A DNA stretch of 64,000 bases. Origin: Botryotinia globosa (taxonomy: Eukaryota > Ascomycota > Leotiomycetes > Helotiales > Sclerotiniaceae). Under the pieces are notes generated by a model, which was given only the letters and a program-made list of their open reading frames with translations, did not search any database and had not been told where the DNA came from. Below are positions 9,882 through 21,952 of the stretch, piece by piece; positions within the stretch are counted from its first letter, which is position 1, and each line of letters starts with the position of its first letter. The translations under genes and the position numbers were made by a program. The stretch covers positions 2,046,001 to 2,110,000 of the forward strand of contig RCSZ01000012.1 in the NCBI GenBank assembly GCA_014898425.1. The letters are read 5' to 3'.

Positions 9882-12517
9882 TTAATTTTGTTGGTTCTCG
9901 AGGTCTCCAGAGGTAGTCTGACTCTGACTTGATTGGGGAACAGTCTGATCCCCACAACTGCTGTATAAACAGGCAGAAATCAGGGAAAATCCAGTCCATT
10001 TAATCAGAATGTATTGACACATACGCCAAATAGATGGCTTGTACGTACTCTTTTCAGCCCAAGCATCTTCGAAACGTTGAGCTCGGCCCCTCCAGATTGG
10101 ATTTCGAGCCTCTTTCATGGATGCTATTTTGGCAAGGGATAGTCTTTGTTTGATATGCTTAAACAGAACCGTGGATTTTCCTATGATACCTACCGTACCA
10201 AGTGCTCGGTATAGCAAGTATTGTACTAATCTCCAATCCGACGGCTTATGTTCGATCTCCATCTGAACTGAGAACTTTTCAAAAATGGTGGCTCTTTCCC
10301 CCCAGGTAGTATCTGAAGCCTCGGTTTTCATCATAGAGATTGCAAAGATAACAAATCTTCGATGCAATGCTCGTGAGAAATTCATGAGGCTGTCAAGATT
10401 GGAAACTATGAGGTATGTTGACAGCCCGACCACCGTGGCAACAGTTTCCAGTGATCGAAGACTGAAAATCTCATCTTTGATACTCCAAACTGACTTGAGG
10501 CGTATTAGCCTCCTGACCAATCATATACTCGGGTTGATAGAGACAATGGCTGGAATAAGAATCGGCTTACCATACAAAACGAAAGTGGCAGGAAGAATAT
10601 GCTCACAAAAGTCAATAGCTTGACATTTTCTCCCAATCTAGTTGCGGCACGACTCTCCATAACATCCCTGGCGTTGAAAAGCTAGAAAGCAAAATAATTA
10701 GTCTAACAAAAGGCATGAAATAGGACGTCGCACTTACGCCATCTCTCAAATCGAGAGCTTCCTGTCTCTTGTCGCGTAATCTTTTTGCTATTTCCTCCAA
10801 TTGTCCGAGACGTCCTCGCATATGTTTGCGAGAGCCTTCGAGAAACCTCATCTCCTTCAATTGTGGTGAGTTCTCTCTGATTAATCAACTTAGAAACGCG
10901 TTGTATGTTCTCTGAAATTACGGCATCCAATTCCTTGAGTGTCGATATCGCCCAAAAATATCGCTTAGACCTGGAAAATGTCTCGTCATCTACCAGAAGA
11001 TTATCGTGCTTCAATGGATCCAAGAATGCGATCTTTTCGGTAATCAAGTTTTCAAAATATTCTAGAATCTGCTCCCATTTCTGGATCATGCGAGGGACGG
11101 CAATGATTGTGTAGTCGAAGAAAGTCGACAGAGCGTTTTGAGGCGTACCATCGGAGTGCATAACACTAGAGATTGTCTTGTTGAAGGTCATTGGCTTAAG
11201 TTCCAACAGGGTCTAGTACTGTTTACATCCTTTGTATGCTAGTGCAATAAGCTGTACGCAGGAGTTGGCATATTAATTGTCTGAGGTGCAATATGCAGAT
11301 TACTCACGCGGTACGAGCTTTCCAGTAGAATACGAGGCATTCCATTCGAGAAGTCTTTGCAGTATTCATCTTTGTCACTATGCAACTTTCTAGTCTTTAG
11401 CTGTGACCAAGGTATGCCACTGTATTCATCTTGATTTACACTGTGTATTTCAAAATACTTGATCTGGAAGATGATGTGATCCATAGGAGTGGTTCCTCTA
11501 ACAGTGCGGGGAATATCTGGTATTTGTCATCTTTACCTTCTCTTCGCCCGAGTTCTTGAGCAAGATTTGTTGATCGAAGCTCGGGACAGGATATGGAGCT
11601 AATAAAAGAGCAACGTGAGTTTAATGAACTTTGAAGGCAAAATTTGACTTACATTACTCTTCTCCATGGACAGACTAGTGGTCTGGAGTTTGATGTTCCA
11701 ACAGGACATGATGTGGGAGCAGAATCAAGACAGTTAATGTTTTGAGACCCAGTATTTGACTCTTGAGCGCCAATGATATAACGTATTATCTGACCACTAT
11801 TAAAAAGGTCAGTTATTGTTGTGCGACATCCACTCAGGCGCTGACATAGCTGTTTTTCGTGCGCTACTCAGTCAAGATGTTGCTGGGCATCATCAGATGA
11901 TGCCAACATCAATAGCCATCGTGTTTAGAATGTCAGTCTGAGCCTTCCATCTTCGGGAACCTTGTAAGCGCCACCCACAACACTTTTCCAGCGATCCATC
12001 TCCGAGGACGTGGCCAATCGTGAAACTCTGTCTTCGACTGTACCTTTTCTCCCCAATCTGTCAAACGCAATCCCATTAGTGTGGTAGATTTGCATAACGT
12101 CCAATGGTAATGATATTGCTCCCCTGATTCCATGCTTCAATGGCACTGCGGTGGAATCACCACTCGAAATCTCGTCAGTCTTGTCAACAATCTGAATTTT
12201 TCTTTCGTCATTGCTATACACCTGAATTGTGTTTCCCTTCGTGATACCTCCGTTAGCCGTCGTTGACTCTAATAAATATATCAACAACAAGCATCAATTA
12301 AACAAACCTACGCCACATATACTAGGCTTTCCATCAACCAGCTTGGATCTTTCGCGTAACCATTTTCTACAGAACTGAGGTGCGTTTCTTGTTTTCTCAA
12401 ATGATAAGAGACATCTCTCAACTCCTTCAATATCTGCTCAAGGACTAATAGTTTAGTATTATCTTGGCCTGAGTCAGTAAATTGCTTGGTCTTTCCGGTT
12501 GTCAATGATGTAGACAT
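9882..12517 (-). CDS. CorA-like fungal membrane protein (magnesium-transporter-like TM region), exon model partly uncertain
   Basis: Exons I can support: 11849-11653, 11598-11537, 11516-11308, 11212-10922, 10872-10738, 10681-10571, 10493-9882. Likely 5' exons lie in 12517-about 12330 (MSTSLTTGKTKQF start) and about 12270-11940. Phases agree at every junction. The core reads ALDLRDG/LFNARDVMESRAATRLGEN, then VKLLTFVSIFFLPLSFCMSV and WSIKDEIFSL, which is the coiled-coil plus first TM helix typical of fungal CorA-like proteins (LFN..., FLPLSFC..SLWSI). A second hydrophobic stretch follows. The classical GMN tripeptide after TM1 was not seen, so ion transport is uncertain. Exons 11598-11537 and 11516-11308 are separated by only 20 nt (GTAAAG...CAG), which may be a frameshift rather than an intron. 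Confidence 0.7.
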
Positions 12518-13918
12518 CGTATGCTGAAATTCAACACAATTTAAAAAGGGTTGTCTTTGAGGAAATTAGAACTGTAATATTAAAATTTACAAATGGAGGT
12601 AATGTCTGGGTACTTATAACATCCAATCCATCGAGTGTAACAGATTCTAATAGCACCGCATGGCCTTCAAGTGGCTCCAATGGCCATGTCTCTATCGGCA
12701 GTTAAATTGGCAAAACGAGACATGCTGCCAAAGTGTTTTCATTCTCATATCTGGCTTTGGAGTGTTGCCCCTACATGAGTTTATGCGGTTGCTAATTTTT
12801 GGTTGCGAAGGAAATTTCATTAAATCAACGACATCAAGCTGGAACGAAATTATATATGAGTCTTGTTAATTTTGATACTCGATAATTTTTCGTGACAAGA
12901 CTATGGCGGTGTGGTGCACTTGGGTCAACAAATAACGTGGTTGCATGTAATGCTGTGGTCAACTGTATTACCTCGAGGTGGAGGAACGTAAGGATGGGAA
13001 GCAATCATGCACGCACGTAGTACCCAGTCTACCAAATTGTTGTAGAAGTTGCAAGGCTCGACAGTTTCACACATTGTCTGTGATTGGTATTATATTGGGA
13101 CTCAATCACCCATACATAGAATTTAATCATGAGATTTTGCAATGATTTTTTTGCCTAGTATCAAATCGGTTGCCCGAAAACTGTTCATATTTCAAAGACT
13201 ATATTCGTATGAGCATGCATACTACGTTGAATGATGTGAAAGTAAAGGTTGTTACTAGAGTATTAATATTCTAGTAGTAACTCGACAAGTAGTCTAGTCT
13301 GGAATGTTCGTAGAAATTTTCAGCATTATGAATAGATGTAAAGTCGGCCATTGGCGTATAGCGAGATGATTGTGTAAATCTTGAGAAACAAAAGTAGATA
13401 CAGAAGCTTGTAAATTATTATTCATAAAAATGGAAGACAATTGCTACTCGGAAGTTCCCGGGACCCGAGAGTAGGATCTGAGATAGAAGCGATGTCGCTT
13501 AATTGAGTATTATAACTCAGGCTCAAGACCAATGAGGAACCTTGTGTTCTGTTGGTTTGAGAAGAATAACGATGACGTAGTATTTACGATCTGCAGGTCA
13601 TAAATTTCAATATTGTATTCTTTCTAAAGAGCTAGTAATTGTATGACATAGATAGTAGACCTTAAATAAGGGCTAGTCTCTTCTGCATTCGCTTAGGCTT
13701 AGTACAGTGGCCATTGAATTGAAGTCATTCACCTACGTTCATACACCTCTTGTTCAAATTCAAAGTGAATTACAAAAAAAGCCTAACAACCACAACTTGT
13801 GTGCTGAATGAAATACAATATTTTGAAGCTTTTGATGAATCTCGGGCGCTTGTTACATGGGAAAAGTCATGGCATCAAAGATGGATAGTCACGTAATGGA
13901 ATTATGCTAAGCGAAATG
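12518..13918. other. Gene-free intergenic DNA
   Basis: 1.4 kb upstream of the CorA-like gene, whose promoter should lie at the left edge. No open frame above 70 codons has protein-like composition. Composition becomes more AT-rich to the right, toward the inverted-repeat element. Confidence 0.5.
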
Positions 13919-14432
13919 TAAGAGTTCTGGCCCCTGCTTATAGCATATATAACGCTTTTCTAGTTAAAATATAGTACTATTCAATTTTTTATACTTTAGT
14001 TTATTTCTTATAATAAAAAAGAAAATTAGAAATTCTTTTAAAAAATATTATTTAATTAATCAAATCTTATATAAAAAAAATAGAATTTTTTTTTCTAATT
14101 TTTGAAATAGGATTTAAAAGGGTTAAAGTTGAAAATTTGAAAATTTGATGAAAATTCGCTTATTTTATATGAGAAAAATATTATATATTAGAAATTTTAG
14201 GAAAATTCGATTTTAATATTATATAACTATTCAACAAAAATAATAAAAAATATTTCGAATAATTTTTTATATTTTAATTTTAATTATTTATTATTTTCAA
14301 TTTTTTGAAAAAGAAAATATAGAGATTCGAATGAAATATTTAATATAATAATTTGTATAGGAAAACCTCATTTTTGTAGGGATTTTATTACATTTGTTAT
14401 AAAGGTATAGTGAGTAGGGGCTAGAACTCTTA
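13919..14432. mobile_element. MITE-like element A: TA-flanked terminal inverted repeats, AT-rich core
   Basis: The left end reads TA then AGAGTTCTGGCCCCTGCTTA. The right end, reverse-complemented, reads TA then AGAGTTCTAGCCCCTACTCA. Similarity continues through about 37 nt (…TATAAC on both). The 514-bp unit has no coding potential and its core is almost only A and T. Both ends abut TA, the target site duplicated by Tc1/mariner-type transposases, so a non-autonomous element of that type is the best reading. Differences between arms are mostly C/T or G/A, in line with RIP or deamination decay. Confidence 0.7.
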
Positions 14433-15600
14433 TAACCAGCTGTATGCATAGCACTCACCAACTTAAATAATGACCAGAGTATCAGCATTCATGTCGAGAA
14501 ACCCAGAATAGTTTTAAATACGTAATAGCTCAAGATAAATGTTCATCCTTCATCTGAAATTCATAGAAGACATGTAACGATCTCTGTGAATATAAAAAGT
14601 GGCATACATGATGCGTCATCTTTTTGAAACAAGGTTCTTTGGGTTCTTCAAAGAACATACCATTTTCTCTGAGATGCCCCAGCTGCACTCTGACATTTTC
14701 AAGTGAGCTCCCAGTTCCGATCAAAACTTAACTTTAACATCCTTTGCCATGTGTCACCTCCACAATCTCCAGCTCATCTGCCTCCATCAGAGATCAGCCG
14801 CATTGGGAGGAACTTGAAAAAATGTCGGTTCTAGACTATTAATACTGCGAATTTGAAGATAGTCTATTAGCAATGAGACAACCTACGATTCTTCACTATC
14901 GAAAACTACAACTAAATTCGGATTAAGCATCCTATTAATCATTTATGGATCTTCAAAATGAAAGATTATATCTAGATTCCAGATAGATTTTTAGTCTTAG
15001 ACTTATATATAAGAATTAGATAATCAGATACTATTTGAGAAATTTAAATGCATGATATTACAAGAATCTTTAGCGAAATGACACTAGTGTTTATGCGTAT
15101 TAACTCCTTAATCAACGGTGACGAGTATACATACCTTATCAGACAAAAAATTGTAACCGTAAAATCCACGAATTTGCCTAGGAGTTCTAGCTATCATAGA
15201 CTAGATTCTCGCTTTTAAATATAGATTCCAACATAGAATCCAAGGACCATGAGAGTAATTTTTACCTCTCGCTTATCATTACATCATCTCGCTACTTAAT
15301 AACAGTATCTCTATCTTTCATCCTGTTCCACCAGTATAGACAATAATATACCATAATGAAACTATAGCGCATGTTAATATATTGATATTATAATTAATAC
15401 ATTTAGAAAGGAGATTATACCACTCTTATATATTGTCGGGACAGGGATCATGTGACCGCACTAGCGCTTGCGCTAGTGCCTCGGCACTATAGTATGAACG
15501 TTTCGTAGCCCTAGCTTTTAGAACCTCAAGCAATATTACAACAGTGTGAACCATAGTACTATATTGTCTTCACCATCCCCATGGTGATACCAACATATAT
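14433..15600. other. AT-rich gene-free tract, probable degraded repeat DNA
   Basis: No supported gene. The tract is rich in short variants of TAGATTC/GAATCTA-like words (for example 14940-15260), suggesting decayed transposon DNA. A 22-bp near-palindrome lies at 15458-15479. Confidence 0.45.
15458..15479. repeat. Near-perfect palindrome (10-bp arms, TT centre)
   Basis: The arms GCACTAGCGC and GCGCTAGTGC are exact reverse complements around TT. It is a GC-rich island in otherwise AT-rich DNA and is followed by a related CCTCGGCAC. It could be part of a transposon terminus. It is not placed like a transcription terminator, as no gene ends here. Confidence 0.6.
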
Positions 15601-15849
15601 ATTTATATATTTAAAAAAAATATGAATAATATATTGAAATATTAAAATCCAATCTGTGTAGATCTAATATAATATTTTCATTTCTATTTAAATTAGACTA
15701 GAAACAAGGGATTTCATTTCAATTTGAAATAAGGAATAGAATTTTATTATTTATGTTGGATTCTAATATTTTAATATACTACTAATAGTATTGAATAACT
15801 AAACAATAATAAATACCTCTAGTAGTATTAAGTTTAATATTATATATAT

Positions 15850-16195
15850 TTCCAAAAAATCGATATGTAAAAATTTTTTGGATAAAGTTATAAGTATTTA
15901 AAGTTAGAAATCTTCAAATTTTTTAACATGTAACGCTTTTCCCATACAAAAAAATCGATTTTTTTGAAAATTTCAGGAATTCCAACTTTAAATACCTACA
16001 ATTTTATCAAAAAAATTATCAAAAATAATTCACTCATTTTTTTTATATAATTTCATTAATTACTTATTACCAGAATAAATTTTACAAATCTAATTTGAAG
16101 ATTGATTGAAATAATATATAGTTCAAAAGTTGAAGAAATGAGGCTTTTTGGTGTGTTTTCGCTTAGTGTGCGATAAGCCGGGGCCTAAACTCTTA
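15850..16195. mobile_element. Inverted-repeat element C, right end related to element A (left end not found)
   Basis: The right end, reverse-complemented, reads TA then AGAGTTTAGGCCCCGGCTTA, the same terminal family as element A at 13919-14432. Internally, 15867-15906 and about 15975-16020 are inverted copies of each other (each contains TATTTAAAGTT and its complement next to an A/T run with GGATAAA or TTTATC). I could not find the matching left terminus, so the unit may be truncated or interrupted. Left limit is approximate. Confidence 0.5.
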
Positions 16196-16967
16196 CTACT
16201 AAACTAACCGGTATAAGAATTACGGGAAATACTATTGCCTACACTGCGTGCCACCCCTCTTCGTCTCTCTTTCAGTTGTTCAAATTTTCTTCCTCTCCTA
16301 ATTCAAACCCCGAATCTTCTAAGTTCTAAATCTCCGCATCCCTCTCGCTTGAGGGGTTTTCTGGTCGATATACAAAGCTTAAACTACTTCACTACTTCAT
16401 CTATCCATCCGTCGAAATCATTACAAGGAGATATTACTCACGCATATATAAGCGCCTCGATGTATTTATTTCGTTTTATTCATCTTCATATTTAATATCT
16501 ACATTTGAAATCCATCATTATGTCCCACGACTCGACACTCATTTATGCTTCTTACTATGGAACTAACTCAACACTCCTTTGTGTTCATGATTTTCTCCGT
16601 CTTCATCCCACCTTGAGTGTTAAGCGTGCCCAAATTCTCTTCCCCCTTTCTTGCCTGCACTCGGCCAACTTCCTTCCTCTCCGCTTCCTCTGATATCAGC
16701 TGAGGTATGTACAATACGTTATATTATTTTCCTCCCAGGTTTCTCCTCTCCAAACTCGTTGTATCGCATCGTATGGTATGGTATCGTATTAGTGATCGTC
16801 CCAGTGTATGTAATAAATGCTCAAATCCGAAACGCCGCTCTGATGCATTTTGTAAATGTAAATGTAAACTCCCTCATCATTCCCATCCACCACTCAAACC
16901 ACCCTCGGTACCTTTTGCACTCCGATACTTCACCCATCTTATTATTTTAATTTCTTAATCCCTCAGC
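16196..16967. other. Intergenic, 3' side of the membrane sensor-like gene
   Basis: Pyrimidine-rich, with small frames only (16235-16495, 16505-16693, 16651-16950). It includes the probable 3' UTR of the minus-strand gene that follows. There is no recognised coding content. Confidence 0.45.
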
Positions 16968-19227
16968 TCACTCAACAATCTCCTTCCCCTTCCCCTTCCC
17001 ATCTAAGACAGGCGAAATGAACAGTTCTCCACCAGCATCATATTCAGACCAACTTAACACATGATTTCGTTTTTTCTCTACTCCTCCCGATATCTCCATC
17101 ATCTGGGGAGGAGGTGTAGGTGCCACAATTTTACATTCAAAATCAAATCCTGGATGTGTATACACAGGCTCTGGATTCCATGCCCCAACATTTGCAGACG
17201 TCGAGCTGGGAGATCCCATGCTAGATACCGAGTCGGTGTTTGCGCGATGAGTTTGATAATTCTGCTTAGCTGCATTGGATTGCGTAGGTTGGGAGCCTTG
17301 ATGTGAGAGAGATTGGGAGAATTCTTCCTGTTTTCCGTATAGACTGGCGTGGACTTGCATTTGTGCATTTTCGTTTTGTGAATTTGTGTCTCGTTCTGGT
17401 TCTCGGGGAGTAGGTCGCGCATCCAAGCCGAGTCCTATGGGGATACTGTGGGTGCTGCTTTCTCTTCTTAATTCCTTGTCGTTATTTCCCTCTGCATGTA
17501 CTTCTTCTTGACTTGTCGAATTCATTATTTCTCGGCCCTTTCCTTTTTGTATGGTTCTTTGTCCTAGAGTTTGACCGTCTCCTTGTCCTTGCGTCTCCGA
17601 AAAAGCTCTCGCACGTTCTTCTTGAGCCCTGACTAACGCATGTTGGTATCCCATATTTTGCTGATGTTCCCTACTGTCTCTGTACATTTGATATGGATTT
17701 TGATGTACATTTGTACTTGCATTCATACCTTTCATGTGGCGCGCTGAAGCTAGCTGTTGGGTATATTGGTGCTGCGCTTGTTGGCGTGCGTATTGATTCT
17801 GCGCGTATTGAGATGCTGGCGCTTCATTCATATTTGGGTCTGGATTGATCGAACTGGAATTTGATGAATTTGAGGAGTTTCCGCGGCTGTGAGATTTTAT
17901 AGGCCGACCGGACAGAGATAAGGGTAGATTAGGAGGCGCATTTGGATACCAATATCCTTGTGCCTGTCCTTGAGCAAGATTCGTCGATGCACCCAAAATC
18001 ACACTATGTGAGGGCGTGCTCATCGCACTGACAGCACCCTCACTTCCACTTCCACTTCGACTTCCACTCATTCTCTCACTTCCTCCGACAGAAACAATTC
18101 TTCTTCCGATTTCTCTTCCGTCCAACTCACTCATCGTAATGCCCACACCGGATCGATTCGCAGGTCGTGGACTGGGCATTCCCGGAAGTGGATGGAAAGC
18201 TGGATGCGAAGATTCGGGAGGGGGTGCCAGAGACGATTTTTCAGGGTCATGAGAAAGTGGCCTATCATTTTCGTCATCTTCTTGGGGCTTAGGAATGAGC
18301 GAGGGATTAACTGTTGGGATCAAGTGGCTTGGGGCAGAGACTTGGGAGTCGCTCATTGCTGGCCCACCCGGTGGTGATTTTGGAGGTGCAGGATTACTGC
18401 TGGTACGAGCTCCTATTTTGGAAGGAAATGGTTAGCATTCATATCATAACCAACGAGGTATCATAAGATAAAATGCGACAAATAAAACTGAATAACTTAC
18501 TTCCACCAAATGGTGCGAAGACATCCCCCAATCCCAATCCAGAAAATACAGGACTTCTTGTGTTTGTACTACTAGGTGTTTGTAACGTCTTTCCCGTCGT
18601 ACTATAAAACTGAATAGTCTCTGGATCTGGACTTTCAGGCTCGGCGAACATTCTTTCTCTATCCTGCTTTTTCTTTTGGCGAAAACGGAAACAACAAAAT
18701 GCAGCCATTGCGAAACAAATTAGAGCGACACCACCAACGACTGCTCCCGCGATGATTGATGTTGAACTTGATGAGGAGGTAGGAGGAGTTGTTTGTGCGA
18801 CAGTGGTGGGGGAGCTGGATTGGGTTTGTGTAGGTGCACTGACTGGATGGTTGACAGTTGTAGTTAGGAGGACGGTGCTTGGTGAGAGTGTCTGCGGGGT
18901 TGACTGTGGAGTTGTCTGTAGAATTGATTGTGAGGATGCGGTAGTTTGAGATGATGTGGTTGATGTAGTAGTAGAGGAAGAAGCAGAAGAGGTAGAAGAG
19001 GTAGAAGAGGTAGATTTAGAAGGAGTAGAAATGATTGAAGTACTTGATGCGCCAACTGCAGCGGTATTTGAATCTGGACATTCTGATACTGCACATGCAT
19101 CTACCGAACAACAACCATGGAAATCATTCGCGCTGCAAACATACCACAGTTGTCCTTGTGTACATTCTCGAGACTCTCGTATGAAAAGGGATTGGTTGAA
19201 GTTTTGAGCATCTACATTGAGATACAT
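16968..19227 (-). CDS. Single-pass membrane protein: Cys-rich ectodomain, Ser/Thr-rich stalk, long cytoplasmic tail (sensor-like)
   Basis: Exons 19227-18501 and 18412-16968 sum to 2172 nt (723 aa). Residues 22-52 carry a compact cysteine motif (CTQGQLWYVCSANDFHGCCS then VDACAVSECP; Cys 22, 31, 39, 40, 45, 50) common in fungal surface proteins that lack a classical signal peptide. A Ser/Thr-rich stretch (residues about 60-155, with SSTSSTSSAS-type repeats) should be O-glycosylated. TM segment about 158-180 (IIAGAVVGGVALICFAMAAF) is followed by basic RFRQKKKQDR. The cytoplasmic part is disordered, rich in Gln, Ser and Pro. The layout resembles WSC/Mid2-type wall sensors, but the sequence family differs, so sensing is inference. 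The start at MYLNVDAQNF was chosen because the upstream frame has no ATG. The intron has GTAAGT donor and ATAG acceptor. Confidence 0.8.
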
Positions 19228-21061
19228 CTTGAAGACTTGACGGAGAAGGGAATTGAGAGAAGAAATCAAACAAGCACGAAGTGAAGACTTGAATCGGATG
19301 TCGAACAGAATCAAAGAAGAATCGAAGATGTCCAAAGTTTTTGATAAGTGCGTGACTACATGGATGACTTTTCCAAATAATTTGTGTGTTGAATTGATTT
19401 GATATGACTGAGGATATAAAATTGAATGAATAGAAGGGTGAATTGAGAAATAATGTACTCACCAACCTTGATTGATCAAATCAGGCAGTGTTTCTTCTCC
19501 TATGGATTCTTTCAATCTCCGCAAAAGTGAATGTCAAATAACCAAAGCATCCATGCGTAGGATGGTTCAAATGTCAAATGTATTATAATAAATCCTATAT
19601 ATGAATACCTAGTAGGTATGAATATGAATATATTGAGTTAGACGCCAATATGGACCGACGATCAAACCTTGAACCAATAACAAAATTCAGCAAAATCATG
19701 TAAGAATTTTCCAATTGTAGGTTGAGTAAGGTTATGATGATGGCTCATGAGACAAATATCTAATATATACCTGGGTAAAAAGGTCTCTCGGTAGGTCGTC
19801 TGTATGGCACAGCATGGCAAAGCACAGCACAGCATTGTGCCACTACTTACTTTTGGATATCCCATGTTGAGAGTTCTTTCCTCGATGCTACTCTACATAC
19901 ACCTCCTACTTACATGGGTGGTAATTGGATATCCTGCATATGCAGTGCCGTAATACCAATTCATCTGACATTCAAACAGTTGCCGATGGAGATCTAGAGG
20001 AAAATAGCATAGATGTGGTCAAGGGTCGTCACCAGGGTATAACTTCCTGTCATCGATTTGGATATCTGCCGTTGATTTGAATGAAAGCACAGCCCGAATA
20101 TTGATCAATCATCAGTCGATTGGAGCATGTTCAATCGGAAGACGTCCCCAGCGCGGAAGTAATCGCCAGATTCAGGTACAGCTAGTCTACATAGAGTAAC
20201 CATGGCGCTTAATGCACAAGGAAATGATTGGTTATCGATTTTTCCCGAGAATTCACACTGGCTCGGCCCCCTTTTTTAGATGTCGGGTTCCTGGGTAGGG
20301 AGTAATCACAGCCTCAGGGCTGATGTAACCTGACCTCGGACAGTCCAATTTGTGGCAGATAATTACCTCCAGCTACATAAGCAACGCTGCCTAGGCTGTG
20401 TTCATTTATTGTATTATGAGGTACCGCATCTCGAACTATGCATGATTGCATGGCGAGCTGCGCAAAGTGCCAGGGAGCGGGAGGTCCCTTGAATCCTCCC
20501 GAGGTCACTTCAGAGTGTCATCTTGTCTTGCCAAAAGCTCTGAACCAACGTGACTATATCATTCATGACATTGAGCTCATAACCTTACCCTCCAATCGAT
20601 TCCCATGACATCGCCAAATCGACAAAACGGAATACCTACATTTCAAGGAAAGGAAGAAGATGTGATTAATGAAAGCGGATGAACTGAGGTGAGTTGGTAG
20701 GTTAACTAATAATCTTCGCAATTGACTGGTTATGTAAGGTTAACGTCGTATCACGTGAATTTATATCCAAGGATCACATCACCCCAACATGATCTGATAC
20801 AAAGCAAAAAAACGAACCACTCTGACAGCATAGCGAGATAATTGACTGCCATCATGATGCTCAATACTCAAGTCTTCAATCATTTTGAAATCGCAATGCT
20901 CCGATGGGCTGATCTTTATCATCCTACGTGATAAGTTTTGAGTGTATATGAACTCCATTTCTACCCAAAGATGTTTGTATTTCTCAGACTATCTAGTCTC
21001 ATATATGTTCATTATTGTTATACTTGATTCCACGTCTACGCAAATCATATGAAACATCGCC
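19228..21061. promoter_or_regulatory. Divergent intergenic region, sensor-like gene / protoglobin gene
   Basis: 1.8 kb between two divergent starts, so it contains both promoters. One CACGTG E-box-type hexamer lies near 20754, about 310 bp before the protoglobin start. No supported coding frame. Confidence 0.45.
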
Positions 21062-21952
21062 ATGGCTTCAAGATCGACACTGCATATTGATCGAAAAGAG
21101 CTTTATACAGATCTAGAAACACGAATTCATTATCTACACTCTTTTCTTGACTTCAGTTCACGTGAGCATACAACCATCATTTCCATCTGAGATTTACTCA
21201 AACTCTCAAAATAGGAGACATAGAAGCCCTCATTTATGGCTCAAAATACATCAAACAACTCATACCAGCCGTCGTCAACATTGTATACAGAAAACTTCTT
21301 CAATATGACATTACATCACGTGCCTTCACAACTCGCAGCACAAGTTATGAGGGTCCACTAGACGAACTGCCTGATGAGAATAGTCCTCAAATCTTACACA
21401 GAAAGATGGTTTGTAGACCTGTATTGCCATGCAATTTGTCGACGAGGCTGACATGTTCCCTAGTTTCTGAGAGGCTATCTCCAGAAGCTCTGTTCGGATC
21501 CAAGCCAAATGGAATTCTGGGACTACCTCGACAAAGTCGGGATGATGCACGTAGGACGTGGTCGAAAACATCCTCTTCATGTGGAATATGTACACATAGG
21601 AGTTTGTTTGGGTTTTGTGCAAGATATTATCTTTGAGGCGGTTCTCTCGCACCCGAAATTGAGAATGGAGAAAAAGATAGCGATCGTGAAAGCGATTGGG
21701 AAAGTGTTGTGGATTCAAAACGATCTTTTTGCAAAATGGTATGTGAGAGATGGTGATGAGTTTGCTGGGGAGATGGAGGAGGTGATGGTGGAGAGGGAAG
21801 GCTGGTTGAAGGGGAAGAAAGTCATTGATGGAGAGGAGAAGTTGGATGTCGAAGGCGAGGGGAGTGGCGGAAAGACGCCTACCGAGGATGAGAAAATGAA
21901 GGAGGCCCCAGCTTCTTGTCCGTTCGCTGGGTATCAGTTTGGAAAAGAATAG
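21062..21952 (+). CDS. Protoglobin (globin-sensor) domain protein
   Basis: Exons 21062-21161, 21215-21408, 21464-21952 sum to 783 nt (260 aa). The sequence follows the fungal protoglobin family: RSTLHIDRKELYTDLETRIH, YLHSFLDFSSRDIEALIYGS, KYIKQLIPAVVNIVYRKLLQ, then GYLQKLCSDPSQMEFWDYLD and VGMMHVGRGRKHPLHVEYVH. Several histidines (134, 137, 142) lie where the proximal haem ligand of the F helix is expected. The helix HIGVCLGFVQDIIFEAVL follows. The C-terminal 60 residues are Glu/Gly/Lys-rich and end in CPFAGYQFGKE. Haem and gas binding are family properties. There is no fused signalling domain, so the output is unknown. Introns are 53 and 55 nt with GTGAGC and GTTTGT donors. Confidence 0.88.
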
